Positions 43,104 to 57,012 of a stretch of 64,000 nt of DNA are shown in pieces. The notes under the pieces were generated by a model. That model searched no databases, was not told the origin of the DNA, and saw only the letters and a list, made by a program, of their open reading frames with translations. Numbering within the stretch: the stretch's first letter is position 1; the number at the start of each line of letters is the position of its first letter. Location of the stretch: contig JAQFVV010006221.1 of NCBI GenBank assembly GCA_028023455.1, forward strand, positions 11,207,473-11,271,472, given 5' to 3'. This DNA is from Epiperipatus broadwayi. Its lineage: Eukaryota; Onychophora; Udeonychophora; Euonychophora; Peripatidae. The position numbers and the translations under genes are program-made.

Positions 43104-44950
43104 CGACGCATTCAGGAAATTTTACTTTTTAAAACAGGGATCGAACTCAGCCCTGTTTCAATATGGATGAGGTTATATGCCTCCCAGAAGTTGATCTTCT
43201 TTGCAAATGTGTGCTCCACTGTGTTTATATTTTTATTAATTGAGATTATAGGTGTAAGCCAAACATTCTTTTTTGGTGGAGGCCGATCAGTATGGACAAT
43301 TTGGGTGAAAAACATGGCATTAGGATAATTTGTTTTGAACTTATATACAGTATTAAAAAGATTTTTGAATTAAAAAAGGTATTAATGGAATGTAGAGACA
43401 GTCCATTGAACTTAGAATGCTTTTTCTTAGGCTGATGGCTGCAATCTTTTTATTCCAAATAAGCTTGGAACATAAAGAGGTAAATTTTTAAATAAAGTTG
43501 TTAGTGAAATTGATGACTGGCATATAATAGTTAATTCTAGGAAATATTAGAATGTTAATTAAGGACATTTTGGCATGAATTGACATACAGACTTTGGAGA
43601 GAGCATTAGTAGTTTTCTGTGTTAAATTGAAAATTTTCTCATACCAAATACTGGAAATCCAAGAAAAATTTTGATATTTCGCTGTAAACAGGGAGGCTAT
43701 ATTAGTGCCTGTATTAATTCTCCAGGAAGAGGATTTATCCAAATTGAAATGGAGTCCAAATTTATTGGTATAATTTCACAAAATTGAAGCTAATTTGGGG
43801 ATGAATTTTTTTGAGGAGAGAAAGATTGATATGTCATCCATATAAGTAATATGATGAATAGATTTGTTAATTATCGGTATGTAAATGCTAGAAATATTTT
43901 TTTCTATACTTTTAAGGAGAAGGTTGACATATGCTATGAAGAGAAAGGCACTAAGTGTGGAGCCCTGGGGAATGGAATTGTAGGGCTTAAAGCCAGGCTC
44001 AATTTTCCCATTGAGAGTAATAAAGATCTCTCTATTACAGAATAAGTTGGTGATAATATTCATTAATTCTTTTGGAACTTCATATTTTCCCAGAATTTCA
44101 AGAAGAATGTTAGTTTTTACATTGTCAAAAGCACTGGCAATGTCAAGCTGAACAACTATAGGGCAGGTTTCCTATTAGTTCTGATGTGATTGCGGATGAT
44201 CTGGAAAAGGTTGATAGCATCGCCTGTTGAGGCTTCTTTTCTAGAAAACTGGAATTCTGAGATTGATGAAAGAATTTTTCCCTGAATTTTGTCCTTAATT
44301 ACTAATTCAATCACCTTAATTATGATGGGAGTCATAGAGATGGATCTGAGGTTATCAATTGGGGAAGGAAGAATGTTCTTTTTAAGAAAAGGGACCAGAC
44401 CATCAATTGGATAAGAATTGATAGATAAAAATTTGGTCATGTTAAATATAATGGGTACAGAGAATCTGGAGATATGTAATAGAAGGAATCTCAGGATAGC
44501 ATGGGCTCCAGGGTGGAACTCATCTGGGAAGGATTTAATCTTATTTAATATATCCATTTCTGAGATATCCATAGTTTCAGTAGAACCTACTTAATCTATT
44601 GTGTGACATTGGAAAATTGTGTTGGATGTTAGTTTAGTTTTGAAGTATTTATGTCTCATGTAGCATGCTAGAATCTGTGAAAAGTTTATTATTTATCATG
44701 ATAGATGAGGATACAGTTTTCTTTTCTCTATATCCAAGAGCCCATCTAATGTAGTCATTGGATCAGAAATGGGGCTGGGAAAGATACATTTTGAAACTTT
44801 TAATAGAGACATATTCAGCCAGTATAACTTGTTTGTTTTTATATTGTTGTTTTTACTCAAGTATTGAATTAATGGTGGTGGAGTTGCAGATTTCTAGCAA
44901 AGTAACATACAGGATCATATATCTATTAATGCTAATAAGGCTTTAATATT
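43104..44950 (-). mobile_element. L1/Tx1-like LINE, 5'-truncated RT copy
   Basis: Minus-strand pieces in order: YIRWALGYREKK (about 44760-44725), DEFHPGAHAILRFLLLHISR and VIELVIKDKIQGKILSSISE (44572-44156), motif A VVQLDIASAFDNVK (about 44160-44115), CNREIFITLNGKIEPGFKPY, motif B PQGSTLSAFLF, YMDD box (44063-43776), thumb (43742-43488) and TDRPPPKKNVWLTP (43315-43112). Catalytic aspartates are present in their pieces but at least four frame breaks separate them. Endonuclease is missing. It is related to, but clearly diverged from, the element at 5773-11846. Confidence 0.8.
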
Positions 44951-47234
44951 AATGGTTGTTTGACTATCCTTCCAGACTCTATACTTAATGATTATATCAT
45001 GTCTCTAAGTTTTCCTATTTAATTGTTTTCCAAATTATTTCATCAAGCCAACTCATGAATACTAGATATACCAGTTACCTGTAGTTGAATCCTGTTAAAG
45101 GGGAAGCAAGTAGAAATGGTCAAAAAGTTACCATAACATACTTCATTCCTGAACCTGGGTTACACTAAGATGAATGGGTTCCTTTTCTAAATAATAATTA
45201 ATTAGAAGCAAGGTAGCTGTCTGTAGATAAAATTGAAAAAATAGTGAAAATGTTACTATATTAAAGACATGCATTTAAATATATATATGATCATTAAGTA
45301 CCATACTTAATTTTACCCTTTTTTATATAATTATGCCTGTTTATATATGATCTATATGTGTTGCTATGCAAATTTATTATTAAAGATTCATTAGGGCTAT
45401 ATATATTGTAATCTTATATTTTGGTATAAAATATAAAGCTTGGTGAACTGATTTAAAATTTCTCTATCTTCTTCTAGGTGACTTGATTATATATATACTT
45501 GATACTTATATTCAAGTTAACTCGATGAGATTATGTAATTTCATTTTTTTTGCTTGCTTATTATATATATTTTTTCATATATTAGTTTTGCTCTTTTTCA
45601 AATCACTGAGTTAGATAAGTTGTGTTTAACCTGAAAAAAAACCAACATCATATATCAAATTTAATAAGATTCAAATAATAATAATAATCATTATTTGTTT
45701 TTCTCTTTAAATAATCCTAAAGATTATTTAGTTTGGTTAAAATGATTTATTTAATTTATTTTGAACTAGTTGATAGAATATGATAAATGTATTTTTTTTT
45801 CTTTTGCCTTTCATTTTAACAGAAATATGTAAATGAGATAAAATGTAATTGACTAAAGGATTAATTGTATGATTATTACATGGAAGTACATGAGTTTTGG
45901 TATATCGCGCTCAGATAGAGTTATTGGGGCTTAATGGTCCTGGTCTTTGAACCTTGTTGCCTGTTGTGGTAGTTGGAAAAATGCTGAATGGCTGCCTATT
46001 CAGATGAAGCAAATGGGTCTTTGCTTCGAGGTCCAAGGTTTGGTAATCATGGGCCTTCTAAGTTGCTCATCCGGGGCTAGACCATATTGATCGATGCACA
46101 AATAGATATTAAATATGATTGGAATACACTTATATAGATATAATTGTTACAAAATGTATAGCCTATTATAATCAAATGAATAATTTGTTGTATTTATAAA
46201 ATCAAATGCTTTGTAATTTGTAACAGGAAGTAGACCCAAAATAATCTGTAATGTTTTGATAATAAAGGTTGCTCTTGAAGAATAAAATATTATGGTTATT
46301 ATTTAAGTTAGACTTGAAATATTTGACGATTTTCATTATTTATTTTGGAATTAGAGTATTTTGTAACTGGGAAAATATTTCTAAATACTTTGTAAGTATT
46401 TAAATATAACTATTTCACATCTACTGACTATAAAATACAAAAATCTTATATTTTCTGATGCAAATTTGAATAAGCAATATTAAAATGGGTATCTTTTACA
46501 CTTTCAACTACACAACAAATGTATTTGAAATGCTGTAAATAATATAGCTTTGTTTTCTATGAATGCAGGTGGAATAATTAAATAATTATTAGCCAAAATG
46601 AATGTATAAACACTGTGTGACCATTGAAATGCATTTTTAAAAAAATAATTGCTAATGCGAACTTTATTAAATAGATTTTTTGATAAATAGATATGCTAAT
46701 GCAATGATGTCATAATGACAATGAAACAAAAACATAATTGATAATAAAAGTATTTATTAACAACATATAATAATGCATATAATAGATATATTCATTTGCA
46801 ATAATCATTATTATTTCTTTTAATCTATTATACTATATTGTCAAATATTAACAACTTTATACATTGGTCTATCTTTCTTAAATTCATTTCTACATTTTTA
46901 TCACATGTTATATTCACTAGCCAATAGTTCTCTTATTCATCAAAGATGATCTTTATTTATAACCAATACCCATAAAGTAAAAACAATACACCTCTATGCC
47001 CTTGTCCAAGCTTCTAGAAGATATTATACATTTTTTTTTAAATCAAACACAGAAAAATCAGTGTGGAGGCACTCAATAGATATCAATACAATAGCAATAA
47101 ATATTATGCAACATAATTAAAGATATGACACATTTTTTAAAAGTAGAACCTTTACAATTTTCTCACCACTAATACTAGATCTATATACCATTTAGTTAAA
47201 AAAAAGTTTAAGTATACATCATTTTTAATCATCA
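44951..47234. other. Unassigned AT-rich DNA with one GC-richer patch
   Basis: A GC-richer patch at about 45905-46100 (ttggggcttaatggtcctgg, gaggtccaaggtttggtaat, ctcatccggggctagacc) stands out but matches no family known to me. The remainder shows nothing. Confidence 0.45.
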
Positions 47235-48000
47235 TTGACCTTGAAAAATGAAGGGCTTTTCCAATTGAATCCACTTTTTCCAATCTCTAACTTATCTTCT
47301 CAACAACACACTAGCAAATTTTTGTATTTTATCTATTCTTTCTACATCTTTCAAAATGTCTTGACATCCTGTTTAAGAGTTTGACTATCCATCCATTATC
47401 ATCTCTTTTAGCAAGATGTCCAACCCAATTCCCCTACAGTCTTTTAATTCTTTTAATGATATCAGTGGTATCTATTGGCTCTTTTATACTTATATTTCAT
47501 TTTTGATCTCTTATTATTATTTCAATATAAATCTCTTTGTATTTTATTAAGTCATTTGAAGTCTCTTAATTGTTCTTCTGTTTAAATCCAGATCTCGAAA
47601 TAAGAACTTTTAAAGCATATCTTTTAAAAAGCTTCCTTTTTAAATACATAAACATTTTTAATAGCAAGTTATTTCTATCAAAAGCACTTCATCCGAGCTT
47701 AATTTTATGATTAATTTCCTCTATTATATTTTTGTTTGTATTAATAATTTGGCAAAATATTTGTAGCTGTTAATTTTTAATTTATGAGCATTAATTTTTA
47801 TTTTCTTCCTCTGAGAAAACATTATTTTAGTCTTTTTTTAGAATTTATCTTTAATCCTACTTTTTATTTTTGTCTGATAACTTTTGCAATATTATCTGAA
47901 GCTGAAAAGCATTATTTTCAAAACAATTACATTATCTGAAAAGTCTAGATGATTCGATGAAATTAAAATTTCTTTTCTTTTTTTTTTAAAATTGCAGAAA
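47235..48000 (-). pseudogene. RTE-like LINE, decayed 3' third
   Basis: Minus-strand blocks: GLKI-like segment (about 47870-47790), SYFEIWI (usually A-E-WTL) near 47600, then LGWTSCLKR (usually WAGHIARR) and WMDSQTLKQDVKTF (about 47440-47340), in the order of RTE-like proteins. It lacks the palm. Many stops. The palm piece at 49700-50110 could be its separated upstream part. Confidence 0.5.
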
Positions 48001-48606
48001 AACGACAAAAATGACATTCTAAAAAAACCCATCATTCTCTGTGGCTTTCGGTTTTGTTTAAAATTTCATATGGCATGTTAAAATTGGACAAAATTTGAAT
48101 TTTTTATTAATATTTTAATTAATAAGTTAATTTAATTTTTTTTCTACTCAGTTTACTAGATTGCATGAAAAAAAACAAAGGCAGAATTTTATTATCACAC
48201 AGACTCCATAGCAAAATGGACACAAGATTCCTTGGTGATATATAGTTTCAAGGCATTCATTTCAAAAATAAATGTAATGTTAAGGATTCAATTTTAATTT
48301 CTTTATTATTTGAATATTATTTTAAATTTTTTTTTTTTAATTTTTTCTTATTTGATAAATGTATACTTTGTTATTGTGTTTGCATTTGTATTAGTGTGTC
48401 TTTCTAGTATATAAATTATCCTTGTATTTACATATAACAAAAGTAGTAATTTATGTACAATATAATTTTGGGGTTCTGACCCAAGTTTGAAGCAATCTTA
48501 TTTTATAGACGATGATTCTCAAAAGGTTTAATAATTTATTAGTGTGTTTATATTTGTATTGGTGTTTTTGTTTATACTTGCATGTCTGTGTTAGTATAAC
48601 AAGTAA

Positions 48607-48648
<42 letters not shown>

Positions 48649-48657
48649 CAAGTAATG

Positions 48658-48691
<34 letters not shown>

Positions 48692-49699
48692 ATAGAGCAG
48701 TGTAATGTAAATTTTAAGACTGATTGCAAATGTACAGAAAAGTTGCAGTTGATAAAGCAATCACAAAACTTACTAGGCATAGTACCATGTAAAAATACAA
48801 ACTCTTTAAACCAATAAAGAGATGTTTCAAGTGGTGTGTGTGATGGTAGCAACAATGGTTATGTATACCACATGGAATTATATGCAGGCAAAGAATCAAA
48901 TCCTGATTCTTGCCTATGCCTTGGTACTCATGCTGTGGAGTCAGTAGTTTTGACATATCTTGCATCACATTATTTTCAAGTCTATAACTAGCAAATAAGC
49001 TATATGCAAATAAATTAGATCTCTGTGGAATAATAAATATGACAAAATAGCATCACTGGCATGCACAAAAAATATAAATATCACTGGTGTACACAAAAAA
49101 TATAAAATGAAGAGATGAAACTCATTTTATCATTGATATAGATAGTATCCTTCAATTTCTAGTTTGGGATAAGCCAATTGCTATGATGATACATGCATAC
49201 CCACCTTCTGAAAATGATTTATTTGAACATTTTATTAGGATGAATCTTTTTTAAAGACGCCTTGAGATTTTCTCACTTTTGGGTTACAAGATAAAAATGA
49301 ACAATTCTTATGCGACTATTGTTGTAGACTCTGAAGCTATAGATTATCTCAGATAAGAAATATTATATATGGTTTGAATGAGAATTTTGTGAGAAATACA
49401 AAGAAATTATCAATGAAGATGTAATTTTAAACTTAGTTAATGATAAATTAGAAATTATGAACAAAAAATAAAGTAATAATTATTTCAGATGTTGAAATTT
49501 TTTTTTCTTACTTTTTTAATTGTAAGCACTATTTATCTTAGTCTTATTGTTTTCCTTAGTTTTTCTATTTTCTGTCAATATATAGCATTTTGCTCTAACA
49601 TTATTAAAACAAGCTATTGTGAAAATTGTATCTCAAGTCAGTTTTTTTTAATTCAATATGGCATCAAATACCCTGATACAAAATAATCTTTTATTTTTA
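48001..49699. other. Unassigned, with (TA)n arrays and small duplications
   Basis: (AT)n at 48609-48647 and 48660-48683 separated by aacaagtaatg, i.e. a duplicated microsatellite unit. A roughly 32-bp direct repeat (catcactggcatgcacaaaa / atcactggtgtacacaaaa) at 49049-49108. No gene recognised. Confidence 0.6.
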
Positions 49700-50110
49700 A
49701 CTTTTACTTTTCTATTATAATCCACAAAATACTTTTTATAAAACTGCTGTAAAAAGATTTGGAGCCATAAAATCACCTATTGTATACCTTTCTTAATACT
49801 AATCTTCTTAGTATCACCATGTATGTAATCTAATCATTGCTATTGCATTTTGATATATATTCATTGGAATATTACAATATCTCATGATAAAATCTGATGA
49901 TCCAATGCTTTTATCACTGCAGAAAGCTTATAGAATTAAATCCCTTTTTATATCTACAATTCCAACACATAATGGACACTCATATTTGTTGGGTTTTTTA
50001 TAGCTTTTCTTAATACTTGAATGTAATCCATTGAACTAAAACCACTTTTTGATCCAGCTTGTTTTTTTTTGGTTGATTAAAATCCAAAATTTAATTAATC
50101 CTTTTAATCT
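49700..50110 (-). pseudogene. RTE-like RT palm fragment
   Basis: Minus-strand blocks: KSYKKPNKYECPLCVGIVDI, a decayed motif A (AFCSDKSIGSSDFI, usually KAFDSVDR--LW-I) and MRYCNIPMNIYQNAIAMI (usually LR-YGIP-KI-NII--M). These are the fingers-to-palm blocks of RTE-like RT, heavily mutated. Confidence 0.5.
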
Positions 50111-50114
50111 TTAG

Positions 50115-50720
50115 ATTGTAAAAATCCCTATTGGTCTAGTGAATTAAAGTTCTAAACTTTTGATTGGTCAATTACAGAATCAGCAGTAAAATATATATAT
50201 TCATCTTTTAATATTAGATTCATTTTATTTTCATTTCTAAAAAGCAAATTAATAATTTGTCAGATTTTTCAAGAATAAATTTATAATTATAATTATAAAA
50301 ATAATCTATAGCAGAAAACAAAATGAACATTTCATTTACATTAGTGTAAAAGTAAAGAATTTTTACTAAAATCTTAACTATTCTTCTAAAACAATTTTAT
50401 TTTCAGCATATTTTATCAAAATAATTTATAACATGTAAAAAAAATTCAAAAAGAAATACTTGAAAATATACAATTCATTTTGAAAATCAAAACAAAGAAT
50501 TTAAACCTGTCAAGATTGTTGACAAGTGCTCCCTTTTGTTGAAAATGAGAAAGAACCAATCAGCACCTTGGAAAGTTTGCCTTCTCTTATTGTTATAGCT
50601 TTAAATTTAAATATTATTGATTTTTTACCTGCAAAATAATTCTAGGAATGGCAGCATCTTCCAGTACATTTGTAGTTTTAAAATGACCATAAATTTGCTA
50701 TGATAACATAAAAATTGTCA
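50115..50720 (+). mobile_element. piggyBac-type MITE, second diverged copy
   Basis: Collinear with the element at 52506-53270 in short blocks: attggtc...aaacttttgattggtcaatta near 50130, aaccaatcagcaccttgg near 50555, and ttgattttttacctgcaaaataattc near 50618. Ends are eroded, so limits are approximate and no TTAA pair was fixed. Confidence 0.5.
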
Positions 50721-50784
50721 GTTTTCAAACAACTAGAAGCCATGAATGAAAGTTCCATGTCATGCACCAGTAAAGTTAAGGCAT

Positions 50785-51990
50785 CACCATTGTCAACCAT
50801 TATCAATCCACTGCTGGATGAAGGTCTCTCCAAGTTCAAATCACCTTCACCGATCTCTAGTCTCTCTTTTTCACATCACTCCTGCACTTTTTTATTTCAT
50901 TCATCCATCTCACATGTGGTTTCTTTCTGGGTCTTTTACAATTTTTTAAGGAATAGCTTTTGTAAATTATAATGTCTCTAAGCATATTTATGAAGATATG
51001 ATACCAATGATCATCTCTATTCATTATCTTTTGGATTATTATAATCTCTGTAGTATCAAACAAAAATTGATCGAGGTTAAATTAATTTTAACAGCATATT
51101 CAAGGCTATCAGTAGTTTTTTTTCACCAAGATAATATGCAGAGATTTATTAATGCATTATTTCAAGTCAATTTTATATTTTAATTATTGTTATATTTAGT
51201 TATTATATGGTCATTTGTCATTAATTGTAATATCATCTACACATTTTACACATAAATATGGTCACAATTTGCTTTATTAAAGAATTATTTTTTTAATTTA
51301 CCAGCACCATTTCCATTTAATATTGAATTAGATGAGATAGGAGTAGATGCAATAAAATTCCTTTGCTATTTAGTCATTTAAAGAATAAATCATTTTAATA
51401 TTGCCAAGATTAATAATTTTTAAAATAGTAATTAACTTGCCAGCCTTATTAAGTATGACATACATGAAGTGCTTTTAGAAGAGTTATTCATCCATTATAT
51501 ACACATTTACACACTTGGTATGTGGTTGAGAATGCTTCGAGATATTATTAAAGTTATGAAGATACACATAGCTATTACAAATAGATAGTATTTGTTTATT
51601 AATGGTATGGATAAAGTAAATATCTCTTGATAGATATTAAGCTTAGTATGAATTTTTGGGGGGAAACGTTCTTGATTTATATATTACCAAAATTTTATGT
51701 GTGAGATTTTTGTTCAAGGATGGCCTTCAATTGCTTGAGTCTTTTTCCTGGTCTTGTGTGTGTCATTTTTAATTGTTAGAATTTTTTGATCCCACATGTT
51801 CTTTTGGTTGGTTAAAATCCAAAATTCACTATAGATGAATTATAATGATTTTAGTAAAGTGTTTATATAGAATTGATAAAAGACATCTGCAATTTTTAAT
51901 AATCTTTTTATCATCATTTTTAAATATCACTATTATTACTTAATTCTTCCAATCATCTGGTATTTCTTTATTATTTAGACATTGGTATTG
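50785..51990 (-). pseudogene. RTE-like LINE, degenerate RT to 3' end
   Basis: Minus-strand blocks in order: IPDDWKN-VIIVIFKNDDKK (about 51970-51900, usually P--WK-GVI-PIFKKGDK), CLLSIL, a motif B remnant GILLHLLLSHLIQY (about 51360), CVDDITIN (ADD box, about 51240) and finally KRPRKKPHVRWMNEIKKC (about 50945-50890), ending in the family tail (caaccattatcaatccactg on plus). The full 3' half is present but shortened and full of stops. Confidence 0.65.
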
Positions 51991-52505
51991 TAACAGTCAG
52001 AATTGTCTATCTCGCTAACACACTGCAGAATTCAAATCCCAAACACAAAACTGAACATTCTAGGAGGTGTTGCCTTCTAGATATACTAAGTTTGAATCTG
52101 AAGTCCAAATTTCACAGTGCCACCTACATGATAATGCATCGATGCTACTACTAGTATAACCTTTTACCAGTGCCTGGTGGTCAGAGAGAAACAAAAAGAC
52201 TCTATACTAAGATAAGTTTGGGTTGCTAATTAACGTCTATGGATGTACAAAAGAAATGTAGAAAATAGATATATAGACTGAGACAGTGATAGGAATCAAT
52301 AAAATAAAAGATCAAAATTAGTTTTAAATGATTTCAAAGATTTATTTATATAGAAATAGTTATATAATGCCACTGTCTGCTTATTGGAGACAGGAACGCT
52401 TACTAAATAATTGTTGGCATTACATTCCATTACATTACAAAAGAATTTTAAGAAAATTATATATTCTATCCCTCGGGCCAATAGTATTACAATAATGTGC
52501 TTTAA

Positions 52506-53270
52506 CCCTTTAACCACTAATTATATTATTGGTTGTATGAGGTAAAAATCAAATCTTTTAATTGGCCAACTCACAAACTGAAGACAAAGCCTATTGTTAA
52601 AACATATTCGCCTATAATATTAAATTCATCTCAGATACGTTTATAAAAAGTATATTACTAATTTTTCAGGTTATGAAAGAGAATGAAAGTTCTTTCAAAA
52701 ATAAATTGCTATTTATTTATTATAAAATATATTCAATTTCGGCAAATATAAAGTGAATGTCTAAACAAAAAAGTGCTGAAGCAAACGCTTTTTTTCAATT
52801 TTACGTTATGGAAAAGTAAAGATTTCTTTTTGCTAAATCTTAAATATTTTTACTAAAATCTTCAATATTTTTCGAAAATAATTTTGTTTTTTTAGTATAT
52901 TTTTTAAAAAACTATTTTAATTTCTCATTTTATATTTTTTTAATACTTAAATTACATTCGAAATGAAAATCTGTGTTTTTCTTTATTTTCTTTGATCAGG
53001 CGGTTTCTTTGTTCTTTCCAGCCAATCAGAATGTCTTTTTTGGCTGAGAGCCGGCTGACAGCCAATCACCGACAAGGTTCTTCTTTGTTTAGTTTTAAAT
53101 GCGGTTTTTTTGATTTTTTACTTCTAAAATAATTCGGAAGAGGGCACCATCTTACAGAACTTTTAAAAACCTAATCAATAACTGTCAAACGAATATTCTA
53201 CCATTAAAACTAGCAGAATTAGTGTGACGTCAGATGTCGACGAGATGCCTCGTAAGAGGCAGTTAAAGAG
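52506..53270. mobile_element. piggyBac-type MITE, 765 bp, TTAA target
   Basis: Left end CCCTTTAACCACT after TTAA (52502-52505); right end, reverse-complemented, CTCTTTAACTGCCTC before TTAA (53271-53274). TTAA duplications with CCCTTT-start ends are the piggyBac signature. The interior has no transposase. It includes paired ccaatca motifs (about 53020 and 53060) in a GC-richer part. Confidence 0.7.
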
Positions 53271-53274
53271 TTAA

Positions 53275-54765
53275 GAGATGGGAACATGTGCGAGGTGCTT
53301 TGAGTAATTATAAAAGTTTAATAAAATATTTGATATTACTGGTCATATAATATTTATTGATTTCGAGAATAGCACGAACAAAAGCTTACTATACGATGAA
53401 GTGGAGATGTGATCAAGGCATTTATTTTATAATAATAATTAAAGCAGATGGGAGATCGGTATTGCTAATAATGAATTTATTAAAGGATGGAGGGTGTGAC
53501 ACATTTAAGTCACGGATGCTTTGTAAAATAAATATATAAATAAAACAGTAGTGAAATATTTGGAATGACTACAGAGGGCATCTCGCCATTGACCCGTAGA
53601 AAAGTGTTGTCACGAACAGCCGAAGTTTGAACTCGTCCACAACTTAGTGGCTGGGTGATGACTGCATCTAATTCCCAGGTGTGACATTTGAGTACACACT
53701 CTGCCTGGGAACCGCAGGAAATGAAAAGGGAATGGACTTGGCCATTTAAAATCCTTGGAAAGCGAAACAAAGCGGTCTCAACAATCAATTCATTTACTAG
53801 CAATACTAGACTAATGTATATAAAACATACAAAATGGGTTTACTTGGATTGAGAGAAATGCCCAATCAAATTCCCAGAAATTCATTTAAAAGGGTCCGCA
53901 CATTCTCGACATCAATGATGAACTTTGAAATTAAAGTAGAATACAGTATTTAAAATTAGGTAAATGCATGCTTGCGGTTTGAAAAGAACGTATAGGTTTA
54001 TTAATGCAATCATGCATTTGTGGCACCTTTTAATCATTGACCTCACACATACTCTCATATTAGATTAAAATCAATAAAATGTAGATTTTAAACTATTTGA
54101 TTATTATATATATTAAAGAAGATTAGAACAGCCCTCGAACGAGTGATTTGCGAGATAATAAAATTGGGAATTATTTATAAATTTAAAAGATGCCTTAATA
54201 TCGGCATCTTACTTTCAACAAAGGGAATAATTCACTCAGTCAGAGACTATTCTGACACATTATCATAATAAAATAAAAGAAAGATTAATAAATAGAAAAT
54301 ATTAACCCAAGGATAGAGAGCAAAACTATTGATTATATTTAAACACATTAAAGAAGTACATAAGTCAAGAGAAATAAAAGAAAAACAATTTAAAATATCT
54401 ATAGCATGTTAGTTAGGAATCACAAGAGCTCTTGGGTTAATTTAGGTTAATTCTGGAGAAGCATTTGAAGGTAGATTGATGGCCAGCAGGCTTTATACAA
54501 TTCAGCAGCAAAATCTGGAATTGTTCATGTTTTTGGCAGCAGCAGCAGTTTCAGGGTTCCTCGTGTGATAGCTTTCGATGGTCTAGAGCAGCAGCTGGCC
54601 ATTCCCAAAGGGAAATAGCCATCTTGACATTCTACTCAGTCATGTCACGGTTAGCAAGAGGTGTGGTAAACATGGTCAATTAATTTGGAGACAAAAACTC
54701 GGCTTCAAATTTAAGTTTGCAGGCACATAGCTAAAATCTCAGGAAAATATATTTTGAAGAATATT
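53275..54765. other. Unassigned, GC-richer stretches
   Basis: About 53500-53800 and 54440-54700 are less AT-rich. The 97-codon minus frame at 53510-53803 (ILNGQVHSLFISCGSQAECV, LRVNGEMPSVVIPN) matches nothing I know. A (CAG)n run lies at about 54536-54549. No terminal repeats were found. Confidence 0.4.
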
Positions 54766-54900
54766 TTACTAGAATATTTTCACTAGATTCATTTCATTAG
54801 AAACACTAGAATAATTTCGGTTAAAAACATTTCATTAGCAAATCACTAGAATAATTTTGGGTAGAAACATTTCATCAGCAAATGACTAGAATGGAGAACA
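54766..54900. repeat. Imperfect tandem repeat, about 45-48-bp unit
   Basis: cactagaataattt(c/t)gg(t)t.. aaacatttcat(t/c)agcaaat recurs about 2.7 times. Units differ by a few bases and small indels. Confidence 0.7.
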
Positions 54901-57012
54901 AAAGAAAACCCTCCTTTTTATAGTGGAAATAAACAAACTGCCCTGGAGCATTACAAAAAATATATCGGACTTTGCTTACTTATCAGCTGTAATTAAACCT
55001 ATCCGAATGTCTAAAGAAATTCAACAAAATTTTAATTAATTTCTATTGTTAATTTCCTTGTTGACATTCGAATTACAAACTAGATTTAATTAAAATAACT
55101 TTTACTAATTAAAAGAAAACCTTAAGTGGACATCTGCTGTATATTTTAGATAAGCTTTTATAACATTAAATAATTAAACTATTGTTTCTACCAGCCCTCA
55201 TTTATTTTAACAGAAATATTTGGCATGACTTTTAAATTCAAAAGAAAATTATTTTACTTTTTAAATTGCAATATTTGTTTAAATTGCAATATTTGAATCT
55301 ATTTACTAAACGAATGTGAATTTTATTTTAAATTAAAAATATATTACACCTGTAATATATTTTTGTAAATAGATTTAAACAAAATAATTTTAACTAACAA
55401 ATTTACAATTTGAACATAAGTTTTAAATACATATCACAGTGTATGTGCAATTATGACTTATATAAACTACTTTTAAATAAATCCAAATTATGTGAACATA
55501 TACATAATCCATAATATTTTATTTATTTGGGAATGAGTTATACTTTTATATATATATAATACGAGTGTTGTACTCGTGGTTTAAAATTGGGTGGGATTTT
55601 TGGTATATAAGCGCATTGCAGACACACTATGATAGATTGGGGTTCAAACTAAGGTATGAGGGTAGGAAATAGGTAAAAAAAGGTGAAACGAAGATCTGCA
55701 AAGCAGACCTTACTGTTTCAGTATATAACTTTGCCAGCAATTTTTCTATTTTTCCACCTATTATATATTACTTACAATTCTATCATTTCTTGAAACTTTT
55801 TCCTTCTTTATACATTTTATTGTATGTCTTGCTTGTTCATTTAAAATGTTGGTCAATTCAAAAGATATAATAATTATACTTCACTTTCTTATTCTTTATT
55901 ACTATATACTTTTTACAGAACTTTTCATCTCATTAAGTATATAATAGTCAAAATATAAGAACTTATAAAATTTGGAAAGTATCTTAGTAATACACAGAAT
56001 GCATGAAGCCATAAAAGAAGTGATACCCTAAAAATAAATTAATATGTTTTTCAAACTTAGAGAGTAAACATATATTGTTGTAAACTAGAAACTAGCAAAG
56101 TACACAACTTATTATGTATATATTTAATTACTTTATTCATGACCTAATGGTTAAAAAGATGAAAGAGCTTTCTTTTTAAAATGTGAATTGCATTCTGAAA
56201 TGCTTCTATCTCATTGATATTTTGTCAAGCAGACATGGTGCTTCACTTTATATAAAATTGAAGGTTACAATTCAAAATTGGGATGATAGAGGACTGAAGG
56301 TAAATAGTAGAACACATCTTTCTTGAGTAGAACCTTGAGTAACTGTAGATGACAGATTCAAAATGTACAAATTATTAAATCTATGTCATATGACTACTCA
56401 GGCAACTAACTAACTATGTGATTATTAACATATAGTTATTTTGTTTTTCAAAACTACTTCTTGCTTTCTATTTAGTAATATGTTAATGACTATATGAAAT
56501 GTGCTATCTATATATACAATCTCTATTTTCTCTAGTATCTCATTGGTGAATGTATGTTTGTTCACAAGACTTTCACATGTCAAATTCACAACCAATTAAA
56601 AACATATTATGTTTATGTGAAGAAAATAATTCCATCAGTAATAAAAAAATGCCCAGAAAAAAATCAGTACATGTGCTTTTAACTACAGAGATATAGTATT
56701 TAAATAGTGAAGAAAATTTAATTACATTACATAAATTCACGTTTGAAATGTGATATTTAGTGAGAAGATAAAATAGATACTATAGTATTATATTCACATT
56801 TAATTTTGGTTAGCGTAAAATTGAAATCGAAATGATGCCCATTTAGGCCGGTGTACAATTCTCACATTTATTTATATATATTAAAATCTTTTGTCTAATT
56901 TAAATTAAACCTTTAATAATCAAAAAAAGCAAGTCATATATAACGTGGCATTACTTTTATAAGCTTATTTACAAAAATGTAATATAGAGAGCGTACCAAT
57001 AGCTCAAACAAG
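54901..57012. other. Unassigned AT-rich DNA
   Basis: No gene or repeat recognised. A matching attaaacctttaa and atttaggcc(a)ggtg appear on both sides of the palindrome that follows (about 56845-56915 and 57135-57205). Confidence 0.5.

Noticed and set aside
48451-48968. Frames rich in Ile-Tyr repeats on the minus strand
   Set aside because: Translations of (TA)n microsatellites.
53510-53803. 97-codon minus frame as a Pao/Gypsy gene piece
   Set aside because: No protease, RT or integrase motif; neighbouring frames are closed.
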